A DNA stretch of 25,577 nucleotides, taken from contig CAJPNA010000002.1 in NCBI GenBank assembly GCA_905371865.1, positions 1 to 25,577 on the forward strand, written 5' to 3'. The notes under the pieces are model-generated. The model saw only the letters and a program-made list of their open reading frames with translations. It had not been told where the DNA came from and did no database searches. The DNA comes from an uncultured Carnobacterium sp. GTDB taxonomy: Bacteria; Bacillota; Bacilli; Lactobacillales; Aerococcaceae. This document shows positions 1 to 7,608 of this stretch, in pieces (position 1 is the stretch's first letter; the number at the start of each line of letters is the position of its first letter). Made by a program: the position numbers and the translations under genes.

Positions 1-1
1 T

Positions 2-445
2 TCAAAGCGGCTTTTGTATGTCTAAAACTTTTTCATTCTTAGTATTCAAGTAGAGCGCTACAAGATGTTCTTGATAGGCATCTTTTAACTCTTCTACAAT
101 CCACTGACCCGCCATTTTAGAAGATGTGATTTTTCCTAGTTTCATCTGAGAAGCTTTGTTTAGTCTAGCTCCTAGTTCAATGGCCGCCTTTAGTTCAATG
201 GCCTTCGTTCTGCCAATCCCATTTATATGCATGAGTTCGTCCAGACTCGCCATCTTTAACGAATGCAAATCTTCAAAAGTATTCAAAACTACAATGGATA
301 ATTGTAATACATTCAAATCTTTAGAACCTGTCCGTAGTAAAATAGCTAATAATTCATGCGTTTCAAGCACTTTAGCGCCATACCGTTCGAGGCGTTCTCG
401 TGGCATGGCACTTAAAGGCACTTCTAATAATTTCGATTCAATCAT
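2..445 (-). CDS. radC: RadC (JAMM/MPN family) N-terminal part, cut by an in-frame stop
   Basis: RadC family protein, historically called a DNA repair protein; its cellular role is unsettled. The visible 147 residues match the family N-terminus: the LSAMPRERLERYGAKVL opening, the LL(A)ILLRTG stretch around residues 32-40, and a helix-hairpin-helix segment at about 69-95 (INGIGRTKA). The MPN domain has just begun (HLVALYLNTKNE, 127-138) when a TGA at positions 4-2 ends the frame. Family members are usually about 220-230 residues, and the metal-binding HxHPSGD motif lies beyond this point, so the product as read lacks its catalytic core. The start ATG at 445-443 follows AAGGGGAAG at 452-460. It lies 43 bp downstream of folC, an adjacency common in Firmicutes, so folC and radC probably share a transcript. 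The stop could be a true pseudogene mutation or an error at a sequence end; only one base lies beyond it. Confidence 0.85.
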   Translation of the reverse strand: MIESKLLEVPLSAMPRERLERYGAKVLETHELLAILLRTGSKDLNVLQLSIVVLNTFEDLHSLKMASLDELMHINGIGRTKAIELKAAIELGARLNKASQMKLGKITSSKMAGQWIVEELKDAYQEHLVALYLNTKNEKVLDIQKPL

Positions 446-488
446 TGTGACACTTCCCCTTTGTTTTCTCTACAAAGAGTTACGATGT

Positions 489-1760
489 CTATTCTTCTTT
501 AGGCTTGCGGTTGTTCCACCAATGACGAACTTCGGCGATAAAATACAATGAGCCTGTCACCCATAATTCACTTTTATGATCTGTCGAGCGCGCAAACCGT
601 TCAATGACGTCTTCAAAGCTTTCTTCATAGGAAATCTTTGAAGAACCTAGAACCATTTCCACGTCAGCTCTTGCAATCGACATGCCTCTAGAAGGATGGA
701 AACTCGTTAAGATGATGTTCACATCGGGAAGAGATTCTTGTAATCTTGCAAGCATCTGTTGACTATCCTTTCGCGTAAGCGCACTAAATAAGAGCGTCTG
801 TTTCTTGCCAATGCGATCCGTCATGTTTTGTATGAGTCGCTCGATGGCCGGTAAATTATGAGCACCATCAATGATAATGAGTGGCGTATCTTGTAATACT
901 TCCATGCGTCCTGGCCAAGAAACGACACGGAGGGCTGACTCGACTAATTTAGTCCGCATACTTCTTCCCGTTGCTTCCATCCATGCTCGGAACGCTCGAA
1001 TTGCCACGGTCGCATTCTCCTTCTGGAAGGCTCCTTGGAGGGCTAGCTGCTTCAACGGAATCGTGAATGCTTCGTCTTGATACGAATCTTCTATCAGTGA
1101 AAATGACTCACCAAAAACCTGCACAGTTGGACCTTGTTTACTAGCGATACTATGAATTACATCCATACATTCGCGGGTGACTGGCCCGACAACCACTTGT
1201 TGCCCAGACTTAATAATCCCTGCTTTTTGCGCAGTAATTTCTTCCAACGTACTTCCGAGTAAGTCTTGATGGCCCAACCCAATCGTCGTAATGACGCTGA
1301 CGATTGGATGGCCGACATTCGTATTATCGAGAAGACCTCCAATCCCGACCTCAATAATCGCAAGGTCGACGGCTTCCTGTTGAAAGACGACAAACATCAT
1401 CGCCGTTAAAATCTCAAAATAATTAAAGGGTCCCCACTCTTCGAATAAGCGGATCTCCACTTTTCTTACAACTAATGCGGCTTGCCAGAACGGTTCTTCT
1501 TCAAGAGGCACTCCGTCTAGCTGAATGCGTTCCCTGATACTGTCCATATGCGGTGAAGTGAATGTCCCTACTCGCAATCCATGTGCTTTTGCAAAGGCCG
1601 TCACCATCGCTGCAGTGGACCCTTTTCCATTCGTCCCAGCAATATGAATACTCTTCAACCCGCGTTCTGGATTTCCAAGCGCCTCTAGGATAGCCTTCAT
1701 GCGGTACAATCCATGTTTACGCGGAATACTCTCGCTCTTTTTTAACCACTCTTGAATCAT
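489..1760 (-). CDS. folC: Folylpolyglutamate synthase / dihydrofolate synthase
   Basis: Cytoplasmic Mur-ligase-family enzyme that adds glutamate to folates (and in many bacteria to dihydropteroate), using ATP. The 423 residues match the usual length of about 430. Visible motifs are the P-loop AGTNGKGS (41-48), the EVGIGGLLDNTNV segment (137-149; many homologues have Arg or a polar residue where the second Leu stands), GLGHQDLLGSTLEEITAQKAGI (161-182), which carries the carbamylated-lysine region, and DGAHN (298-302) opening the C-terminal domain. The ATG at 1760-1758 is preceded by AAAAGGAGGTG at 1766-1776, an ideal site. It sits 107 bp after valS, behind the valS terminator and with a possible promoter of its own, and 43 bp before radC. 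The order valS-folC-radC fits Firmicute chromosomes. Confidence 0.95.
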   Translation of the reverse strand: MIQEWLKKSESIPRKHGLYRMKAILEALGNPERGLKSIHIAGTNGKGSTAAMVTAFAKAHGLRVGTFTSPHMDSIRERIQLDGVPLEEEPFWQAALVVRKVEIRLFEEWGPFNYFEILTAMMFVVFQQEAVDLAIIEVGIGGLLDNTNVGHPIVSVITTIGLGHQDLLGSTLEEITAQKAGIIKSGQQVVVGPVTRECMDVIHSIASKQGPTVQVFGESFSLIEDSYQDEAFTIPLKQLALQGAFQKENATVAIRAFRAWMEATGRSMRTKLVESALRVVSWPGRMEVLQDTPLIIIDGAHNLPAIERLIQNMTDRIGKKQTLLFSALTRKDSQQMLARLQESLPDVNIILTSFHPSRGMSIARADVEMVLGSSKISYEESFEDVIERFARSTDHKSELWVTGSLYFIAEVRHWWNNRKPKEE

Positions 1761-1786
1761 TCACTCACCTCCTTTTTTCCTCATTT

Positions 1787-1816
1787 ATCATAACAGAAAA
1801 TGACTCTCCGTGACAT
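1787..1816 (-). promoter_or_regulatory. Possible folC promoter
   Basis: On the minus strand a TATGAT -10 (1792-1787) lies 18 bp after ATGTCA (1816-1811, 4/6 match to TTGACA). It sits between the valS terminator and the folC ribosome site, which would let folC-radC be expressed independently of valS. The -35 match is modest. Confidence 0.45.
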
Positions 1817-1818
1817 AC

Positions 1819-1850
1819 AAAAGAGAGCGCATGACACTTCATACGCTCTC
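1819..1850 (-). terminator. Rho-independent terminator of valS
   Basis: Stem GAGAGCG/CGCTCTC (1823-1829 with 1844-1850), one C/A mismatch, then ATGA/TCAT, with loop CACT. On the minus strand it is followed by TTTTGTAT. It starts 17 bp after the valS stop codon. Confidence 0.8.
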
Positions 1851-1867
1851 CCCACCGTTACAACGGA

Positions 1868-4510
1868 TTAGATTTTCTTCAATGTTGCGATACGTTCTAA
1901 CACTGCTTCACGTTGTGTTTGATAGTCCGTACCTTTTGCACGTTCAGCTTCAACAACTGCGGCAGGAGCTTTTGCCACAAATTTCTCGTTAGATAATTTC
2001 TTCTCGACACGATCCACTTCTTGTTGCAATTTCTCTGCTTCTTTTTCAAGACGAGCGATTTCGTCTTCGATGTTGATTAACCCTGCTAATGGTAAGTAAA
2101 TTTCAGCACCTGTGATAACAGAAGTTACCGCATCAGATGGCGCTTCAACGTCTTCACCATACACGAATTCTTCTGGATTTGAGAAACGTGCAATGTAAGA
2201 TTCGTTTTCTTTCAAGACAGCGTAGTGCGCTGCGTCGCTCACTTTCGCAATGATGTTAATTGGTTTTGATAATGGTGTGTTCATTTCGTTACGAACCGTA
2301 CGTACTGAACGGATGAAGTCCATTAAGAATTCCATTTCTTCAGCTGCTTTTTCGTCCATTTGTTCTGGGTGAACCGTTGGATAAGTTGCAACTACTAATG
2401 ATTCCCCAACATGAGGAACAGATTGCCAGATTTCTTCTGTCACGAAAGGCATGATTGGGTGTAATAGACGTAATGTGTTGTCTAATACATATACAAGAAT
2501 GCTACGTGTTGTTAATTTGGCAGCTTCGTCGTCCCCTGCTAATGTTTCTTTCGACATTTCGATATACCAGTCACAGAAATCATCCCAGATGAAGCGATAT
2601 AAAAGACGTCCTGCTTCACCGAATTCGAATTTCTCGAAGAGTTCTGTCACTTTGCCAATCGTTTGATTCAAGCGTGTTAAAATCCATTTATCCGCAAGAG
2701 TCTTCTCACCAGTGATATCGACTTGCTCCGCTGTTAAATCGCCCACGTTCATTAATGCGTAACGGCTTGCGTTCCAAATCTTGTTGATGAAGTTCCATGC
2801 AGCATCCATCTTGTCTGTTGAGTAACGAACATCTTGCCCTGGAGCAGAACCGTTTGCTAAGAACCAACGAAGCGCATCGGCACCATATTGCTCGATGACT
2901 TCCATTGGGTCAACCCCGTTTCCAAGAGACTTACTCATCTTACGTCCTTGGCTGTCACGAATCAATCCGTGAATTAGAACGTTCTTAAATGGACGTTTTC
3001 CTGTAAATTCTAACCCTTGGAACATCATACGGCTTACCCAGAAAGTAAGGATGTCGTATCCTGTTACAAGTGTGCTAGTTGGATAATAACGTTTGTAGTC
3101 GGCTGCTTCTTCGTCTGGCCAACCCATTGTTGAAAATGGCCATAACGCAGATGAGAACCAAGTATCTAATACGTCTGGATCTTGTGTCCAGTTTTCACTG
3201 TCGCTTGGAGCTTCCATGCCTACATAGACTTCGCCTGTTTCTTTATGATACCAAGCTGGGATTTGGTGTCCCCACCATAATTGACGTGAAATTACCCAGT
3301 CATGAATGTTTTCCATCCAACGTAAGTACGCATCATTGAAACGTGGTGGGTAGAAGTTTACTGTGTTATCTCCTTCCGCACGTTGCGCATTGATGGCTTG
3401 CTCTGCCAAAGGTCCCATTTTTACGAACCATTGTTTTGAAAGACGTGGTTCAACAACGACATCTGTACGTTCTGAGTGACCAACGCTGTGTAAATGTTTT
3501 TCGATTTTCACAAGAAGGCCAGCTTCTTCTAAATCTTTCACGATGGCTTTACGCGCCGCAAAACGGTCCATGCCTTCGTATTTACCAGCTAACTCATTCA
3601 TTGTCGCATCATCGTTCATCACGTTAATACGAGGTAAGTTATGACGGTTCCCTACTTCAAAGTCGTTCGGGTCATGCGCTGGAGTGATTTTTACAACCCC
3701 TGTTCCGAAATCTTGCTCCACGTATTCGTCAGCGATGATTGGAATTTCACGGTTAACTAACGGCAAAATAACTGTTTTACCGATTAATGCTTGGTAACGT
3801 TCATCGTCTGGGTGAACCGCAACCGCTGTATCTCCAAGAAGTGTTTCTGGACGAGTCGTTGCGATTTCTAGAAATCCACTTCCGTCTGTTAGAGGGTAGT
3901 TCATATGATAGAACGCGCCTTCTACATCTTTATGGATGACTTCGATATCGGATAATGACGTTTTTGCTTTAGGGTCCCAGTTGATAATGTACTCACCACG
4001 GTAGATTAAGCCTTTTTCGTATAATGTAACGAAGACTTTCTTCACGGCGTCAGATAATCCTTTATCTAATGTGAAACGTTCTCTGCGGTAGTCTACAGAA
4101 ATCCCCATTTTTGCCCATTGTTCACGGATATGGCTGGCATATTCTTCCTTCCATTCCCATGTTTGTTCAAGAAACTTCTCACGGCCAAGGTCATAACGAG
4201 ATAAGCCTTCTCCGCGTAATTTTTCTTCTACTTTTGCTTGTGTTGCGATACCCGCATGGTCCATCCCTGGTAACCATAAAGTGTCGAATCCTTGCATGCG
4301 TTTTTGACGGATAATCATATCTTGTAACGTTACGTCCCAAGCATGTCCTAAGTGTAATTTCCCTGTTACGTTTGGTGGCGGGATAACGATTGAATAAGGT
4401 TCGGCGTTTGGGTCTTCGTTTGGATGGAAGACGCCTGAATCAACCCACCATTGATATTTACCAGCTTCAACTTCTTGCGGTTGAAACTTAGATGACATTT
4501 CTTTAGCCAT
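1868..4510 (-). CDS. valS: Valyl-tRNA synthetase
   Basis: Class Ia aminoacyl-tRNA synthetase charging tRNA-Val. It has 880 residues, the normal Firmicute length. Motifs in order: PPPNVTGKLHLGH (HIGH-type signature, HLGH at 53-56), the editing (CP1) domain with ATTRPETLLGDTAV (217-230), the DWVISRQLWWGHQIPAW block (404-420), GRKMSKSLGN (522-531, the KMSKS lysine loop), an anticodon-binding helical domain, and a C-terminal coiled coil rich in Glu/Lys (about 815-880). The open frame extends 29 codons further upstream, but that part overlaps the T-box terminator hairpin. The ATG at 4510-4508 is preceded by AAGGAGG (4524-4518) with a 7-nt gap and gives the family N-terminus MAKEMSSKFQPQEVE. Expression is controlled by the T-box leader just upstream. 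A terminator follows, then folC. Confidence 0.97.
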   Translation of the reverse strand: MAKEMSSKFQPQEVEAGKYQWWVDSGVFHPNEDPNAEPYSIVIPPPNVTGKLHLGHAWDVTLQDMIIRQKRMQGFDTLWLPGMDHAGIATQAKVEEKLRGEGLSRYDLGREKFLEQTWEWKEEYASHIREQWAKMGISVDYRRERFTLDKGLSDAVKKVFVTLYEKGLIYRGEYIINWDPKAKTSLSDIEVIHKDVEGAFYHMNYPLTDGSGFLEIATTRPETLLGDTAVAVHPDDERYQALIGKTVILPLVNREIPIIADEYVEQDFGTGVVKITPAHDPNDFEVGNRHNLPRINVMNDDATMNELAGKYEGMDRFAARKAIVKDLEEAGLLVKIEKHLHSVGHSERTDVVVEPRLSKQWFVKMGPLAEQAINAQRAEGDNTVNFYPPRFNDAYLRWMENIHDWVISRQLWWGHQIPAWYHKETGEVYVGMEAPSDSENWTQDPDVLDTWFSSALWPFSTMGWPDEEAADYKRYYPTSTLVTGYDILTFWVSRMMFQGLEFTGKRPFKNVLIHGLIRDSQGRKMSKSLGNGVDPMEVIEQYGADALRWFLANGSAPGQDVRYSTDKMDAAWNFINKIWNASRYALMNVGDLTAEQVDITGEKTLADKWILTRLNQTIGKVTELFEKFEFGEAGRLLYRFIWDDFCDWYIEMSKETLAGDDEAAKLTTRSILVYVLDNTLRLLHPIMPFVTEEIWQSVPHVGESLVVATYPTVHPEQMDEKAAEEMEFLMDFIRSVRTVRNEMNTPLSKPINIIAKVSDAAHYAVLKENESYIARFSNPEEFVYGEDVEAPSDAVTSVITGAEIYLPLAGLINIEDEIARLEKEAEKLQQEVDRVEKKLSNEKFVAKAPAAVVEAERAKGTDYQTQREAVLERIATLKKI

Positions 4511-4543
4511 TGATTTTCCTCCTTGTATCTTGTTTGTGTCCAA

Positions 4544-4778
4544 TAAAAAAATCCTATGAAGACACTCTCCATAGGACGATTGATTTCGTGGTACCACCTA
4601 ATATTCGCGTAATCATTCATTACGCCTCGATGTTGGTAACGAAGTGTCGTCTCCGTACTCTATTACTACTTTTCGTAGAGTAAGCTCACAAGCTACCTTC
4701 AAATGAATTTGCTAGGAAGTTGCACCAAGTCTTCCCTCTCTCGTAAACAAAGTCATTTTACTCCTCTTGTTCATCGCT
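4544..4778 (-). promoter_or_regulatory. T-box riboswitch leader of valS (tRNA-Val sensing)
   Basis: Read on the minus strand, the leader has the usual T-box order. Stem I includes the AGTA-containing internal loop (about 4760) and an apical GGTG. A specifier-loop region reads GAAGGTAGCTTGTGAGC, with GTA (4696-4694), a valine codon, in the expected place. The T-box sequence AGGTGGTACC (4599-4590) has its TGGT bulge complementary to the ACCA end of the tRNA. A terminator hairpin follows, TCCTATGGAGA/TCTTCATAGGA (4576-4552), with a run of T. Uncharged tRNA-Val should stabilise the antiterminator and allow valS transcription. The specifier assignment is by position and codon; no structure was computed. 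Confidence 0.9.
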
Positions 4779-4792
4779 CTAATATACAAAAT

Positions 4793-4821
4793 ATTCTACC
4801 ATTATGGCGATGTGCTTGCAA
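4793..4821 (-). promoter_or_regulatory. valS promoter
   Basis: Minus-strand TTGCAA (4821-4816), a 17-bp spacer, and TAGAAT (4798-4793). Transcription would begin near 4786, just before T-box stem I. It lies directly downstream of the esterase stop codon. Confidence 0.75.
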
Positions 4822-4838
4822 CAATATCGCGCTATCTT

Positions 4839-5660
4839 CTACCTTACATTCCCGCTAGACACGCCTTGGTCTGTATCTTCTGGAATCCACCAATCCAAAA
4901 ACTCTTTGATGGACCAATCCCAAAAATCCCATTCGTGTCCACCACTTTTTTCTTTATAGATGAAAGGGACACCTTTTTCAAATAGAAATCGACTGAATTC
5001 ACGACTTTTATCCAGAAGCCAATCCTCGGTTCCACAAGTCATAAATATTTTTAAGTCGGAAGGATTCTCGACTTTTTCTATCGCTTTAAACAATTGATTT
5101 CCGTGCGAATCATAATAGTCTTGGTCTTTGAAAATCGATTTAGCGTATCGAGTTGTTAAGAAAAATGGAGAACTACTATCCTCTTCAAAAGGTAATGCAT
5201 TTTTATAAATTGCGCCCGAAAACGAAGCTATCACACTAAAGGTGTCTTGATATTTGATGCCGTTTCGAAGCGCCCCGTATCCACCCATCGAAAGCCCTGC
5301 AATGCCTAAGTCTTCGCGATTTCTAGAAATGGGAAACATTCGGCGTGAGATTTCTGGAAGCTCTACCCCGATAAATTCTCCATAATTCGTATAGTTCCAT
5401 GGTTGGTCTACGTAGAAATGATTTTCCCCCGAAGGCATAATGAGGGCGAGATTTTTCTCTTTTGCGTATCGAAGAATTCGCGTTTGATTGACCCAATCCT
5501 GTTCGCTCCCCATAACGCCATGCAGAAGAATCAATGCTTTATACGGACCTTCCGAGAGATACTGATTATTAAAATCCACCGCATCGCTAGGCAAGTAGAC
5601 TGACAGCGGGATGGTTCTCATTAAAGTTTTTGAAAAGAATGAAACGTGTAAAAGTGCCAT
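4839..5660 (-). CDS. Tributyrin-esterase-type alpha/beta hydrolase (EstA-like)
   Basis: Predicted serine esterase of the EstA / esterase D-like group (273 residues), probably cytoplasmic because no signal peptide is visible. Motifs: LLHGVMGSEQDW (45-56, oxyanion region), the nucleophile elbow GLSMGGYGAL with Ser124, a likely acid at Asp213 in CGTEDWLL, and His242 in SGGHEWDFW. These form a complete catalytic triad in the right order. The family hydrolyses short-chain acyl esters; in lactic acid bacteria and streptococci homologues act on tributyrin and choline or phenyl esters. The substrate here is inferred. The ATG at 5660-5658 is preceded by GGAGG (5671-5667). It starts 20 bp after the 118-residue membrane-protein gene, so the two are probably co-transcribed. 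No obvious terminator separates it from the valS promoter. Confidence 0.88.
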   Translation of the reverse strand: MALLHVSFFSKTLMRTIPLSVYLPSDAVDFNNQYLSEGPYKALILLHGVMGSEQDWVNQTRILRYAKEKNLALIMPSGENHFYVDQPWNYTNYGEFIGVELPEISRRMFPISRNREDLGIAGLSMGGYGALRNGIKYQDTFSVIASFSGAIYKNALPFEEDSSSPFFLTTRYAKSIFKDQDYYDSHGNQLFKAIEKVENPSDLKIFMTCGTEDWLLDKSREFSRFLFEKGVPFIYKEKSGGHEWDFWDWSIKEFLDWWIPEDTDQGVSSGNVR

Positions 5661-5680
5661 ATGAAGCCTCCATTAAGTTA

Positions 5681-6037
5681 TTATTTTTTAATATATCGAT
5701 TCACTACCGTCACTAAGCCAAAGATAAACGTGAATTTAACGACGGATTTTTGCCAAGACTCCCATTGCTCATACCCAAAATGATTCATAATAACCCCAAA
5801 AACGATGAAAGCGACTATCCAAATCAAAATAACAGCCCCTCCGCGATTCATCTTCTTGAGCTGTTCTGGATTATCCCGATTCAACCAAGAATAAAAGGCA
5901 ATACCAACAACAATCGCATTCACAATAAATAACGCGATATCTTGACGAAATAGTAACTGATAGATGGCATTTACACCACTGATGACCCCAAATACTATAG
6001 TACCAATTTCTCTAACTTTTTGACTTATTTCCAACAA
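5681..6037 (-). CDS. Small multi-spanning membrane protein, unknown function
   Basis: A 118-residue protein with about four hydrophobic stretches (12-30, 33-52, 68-86, 99-113) and a basic C-terminus (NRYIKK), so it is predicted to be integral to the membrane. I do not recognise a family. The start is TTG at 6037-6035 (a second TTG follows at once); the Shine-Dalgarno is an imperfect AGGGA six bases upstream, so the exact start is uncertain. A TATAAT box at 6080-6075 lies about 40 bp upstream. It is followed 20 bp later by the esterase gene, suggesting a two-gene operon. Confidence 0.7.
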   Translation of the reverse strand: MLEISQKVREIGTIVFGVISGVNAIYQLLFRQDIALFIVNAIVVGIAFYSWLNRDNPEQLKKMNRGGAVILIWIVAFIVFGVIMNHFGYEQWESWQKSVVKFTFIFGLVTVVNRYIKK

Positions 6038-6074
6038 CCCCTATCCCTAAAAACGGATTCCTGAACTTATCTTT

Positions 6075-6080
6075 ATTATA
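6075..6080 (-). promoter_or_regulatory. -10 box for the membrane protein-esterase operon
   Basis: A perfect TATAAT on the minus strand within AGTATAATAAAGAT. No good -35 is visible at the normal distance. Nearly the same surrounding sequence occurs at the right end of the window (25520-25525), also before a small membrane-protein gene. Confidence 0.5.
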
Positions 6081-6114
6081 CTGCTCCCCCAGCATTTTTA
6101 CTATACTCGCTTGC

Positions 6115-6148
6115 AAAAAAAAAAGAACCCAGCATTACTGCTAGGTTC
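6115..6148 (-). terminator. Rho-independent terminator of lplA
   Basis: A 10-bp stem, GAACCTAGCA / TGCTGGGTTC with loop GTAA on the minus strand, is followed by ten T. It begins about 36 bp after the lplA stop. Confidence 0.92.
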
Positions 6149-6183
6149 GGTTGCATCATTGGCCGCTGTATCCAATTTATATT

Positions 6184-7215
6184 TTATTCTTCTACCCCTA
6201 GTAATAGGTTCACTAGGATGTCCACTGTCACATTACCGAAGTAACGGCAGATGTCGATGGCTTCGAAAGCTTTTGTTAAGTCTTCGCGATTGTATCCTAC
6301 GCCCACAAGAGCTTTTTCCACATCACTGATTTCCCCAAGACCGAAGAAATCTCCGTTAATCTTAATGTCTTTGATGGCATTCTTTTCAACGTTCAAGCTG
6401 AACTCGATTTGTCCGGCAGGTGTACGTTTCGATTGTTTGAATTCAAATTTTGGATTCTTTCCGTAGTTCCAATCAGGATTATTGAAGTACTTGCTGCGTA
6501 ATTCTTCTACACGCACCCAGTCTTCATCCGTTAGAACATACTCTTTAATCGTTGATGTATCTTCCACATTGAAGATGTTTTTCAAGAGCACTTCGCGGAA
6601 TTGTAAGATGTCTAAGTCTTGATATTCAGGAGCTAAGTAAGGTTTGATATTTGTTACGCGTGAACGAACCGACTTGATTCCTTTTGACGCGATTTTCTCT
6701 TGTTTTGGACGTAAAATTTGTGGCAAAATGCTCACATCTAGATCCAACATTAATGTTCCGTGAGCTGTTAAACGGCCATTGTTTGAGTACATCGCATTTC
6801 CAGAGAATTTCTTGCCGTTGATGAGAAGGTCGTTACGGCCTTGTAACTCTGCTCCTGTTGCTCCCATCTTATGGAGTGCTTCAATTACTGGTTCTGTGAA
6901 TTTTCCAAAGTCACGGAAGCTATCGCCGTCATCTTCTGTAATGAAGCAGAAGCAAATATTTCCCATATCGTGATACACGGCCCCACCACCTGAGAAACGA
7001 CGAACCACTTGTACGCCAAGCTTGTCTACACCATCTTGATTGATTTCTTCGATGGTATTTTGGTTTTTCCCGATGATAATCGCATTTTCGTTAATATAAA
7101 ATAACAAAATCGGTTCATCGAGTTTCTTTTCATTTAATAAGAAATATTCGATGGCTAAGTTTGTTGTAGCATCGTAGATTTCTTTCCCATTTCGTTGATT
7201 TTTTACATAATACAT
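6184..7215 (-). CDS. lplA: Lipoate-protein ligase A
   Basis: Cytoplasmic enzyme that activates free lipoate with ATP and attaches it to a lysine of E2 or GcvH proteins (lipoate salvage). It has 343 residues and the full two-domain form. The N-terminal BPL/LplA catalytic domain shows RRFSGGGAVYHD (72-83) and GRNDLLINGKKFSGNA (126-141); Lys136 aligns with the catalytic lysine. A C-terminal accessory domain starts at about residue 250 and includes the P(A)GQIEFSLNVE segment. The ATG at 7215-7213 is preceded by GAGGAGA (7229-7223) at 7 nt. The gene appears to stand alone, with its own promoter and a strong terminator. No lipoylated partner gene is in the window. Confidence 0.95.
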   Translation of the reverse strand: MYYVKNQRNGKEIYDATTNLAIEYFLLNEKKLDEPILLFYINENAIIIGKNQNTIEEINQDGVDKLGVQVVRRFSGGGAVYHDMGNICFCFITEDDGDSFRDFGKFTEPVIEALHKMGATGAELQGRNDLLINGKKFSGNAMYSNNGRLTAHGTLMLDLDVSILPQILRPKQEKIASKGIKSVRSRVTNIKPYLAPEYQDLDILQFREVLLKNIFNVEDTSTIKEYVLTDEDWVRVEELRSKYFNNPDWNYGKNPKFEFKQSKRTPAGQIEFSLNVEKNAIKDIKINGDFFGLGEISDVEKALVGVGYNREDLTKAFEAIDICRYFGNVTVDILVNLLLGVEE

Positions 7216-7253
7216 CTGAAAGTCTCCTCGCTTTTACTGATATCACTAGCGCT

Positions 7254-7262
7254 ATCATACCA
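7254..7262 (-). promoter_or_regulatory. lplA extended -10 promoter
   Basis: Minus strand TGGTATGAT (7262-7254) is an extended -10. No convincing -35 is visible. It lies about 38 bp upstream of the lplA start codon. Confidence 0.5.
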
Positions 7263-7327
7263 TAACCCTCCCCTTCACACATAAGAAAGAAGCTTGATTT
7301 TACACTGTTTTTACTCCACTCCAACAC

Positions 7328-7351
7328 GCAATTACCATATATGGTAATTGC
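7328..7351. repeat. Perfect 24-bp AT-rich palindrome
   Basis: A perfect 24-bp inverted repeat with core TTACCATATATGGTAA, flanked by GCAA / TTGC. It lies upstream of lplA and 37 bp before structured element B. The same core with one symmetric base change (TTAACATATATGTTAA) occurs twice in tandem at 20211-20242. It could be a binding site for a dimeric regulator or a weak hairpin; there is no U-run. Confidence 0.7.
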
Positions 7352-7388
7352 AGCCTTTCATAGTCAGTCAACCGGAAGTCCCGCATTG

Positions 7389-7570
7389 ATGTTTCCTCGA
7401 ATTTTTGCGAATTTATAGTAACTGTAACGTGATTCGCATTGAATGTGAATTACGCGGAGTTGGACCATTCCATACTCCGCCTTTGAAGCTTCAAAGGTGT
7501 AAGACCCAGGCTTACACCGTTGCAACGTTATAGTTAGTATCAAAAATCCGCAAAAAAACCGAGGAAACAT
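7389..7570 (+). repeat. Structured intergenic element, copy B
   Basis: The ends ATGTTTCCTCG (7389-7399) and CGAGGAAACAT (7560-7570) pair perfectly. Inside come TTTTTGCG/CGCAAAAA and a 16-bp arm pair (7415-7430) with 14 matches. The enclosed part, in plus orientation, has hairpin ATTCGCATT/AATGTGAAT (7432-7450), the motif AATGTGAATTA, hairpin GCGGAGT/ACTCCGC (7454-7480), the motif TTTGAAGCTTCAAA (7482-7495) and hairpin GGTGTAAG/CTTACACC (7496-7518). Copies A and C share the motifs and the order. The plus orientation is favoured because A-C mismatches on the minus strand become G-U pairs. It is antisense to the flanking minus-strand genes. It may be an RNA gene or a non-autonomous repeat; no ORF is credible. 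Confidence 0.7.
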
Positions 7571-7598
7571 AAATAGCGCACCCTTTCCAGGATGCGCT
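7571..7598 (-). terminator. Probable terminator hairpin of the CPBP gene
   Basis: Stem AGCGCATCCT / AGGGTGCGCT on the minus strand, with one mismatch and a GGAA loop (7575-7598). It is followed by ATTTATG, a poor U-tract, directly abutting element B. Confidence 0.55.
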
Positions 7599-7608
7599 TT
7601 GCTCAATA

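Noticed and set aside
4511..4597. 29-codon N-terminal extension of valS
   Set aside because: It overlaps the T-box terminator hairpin; the ATG at 4510 has an ideal ribosome site and the family N-terminus.
7389..7570. Classical MITE with fixed terminal repeats
   Set aside because: The terminal sequences differ among the three copies and no clear target duplication flanks them; a mobile origin remains possible but is not shown.
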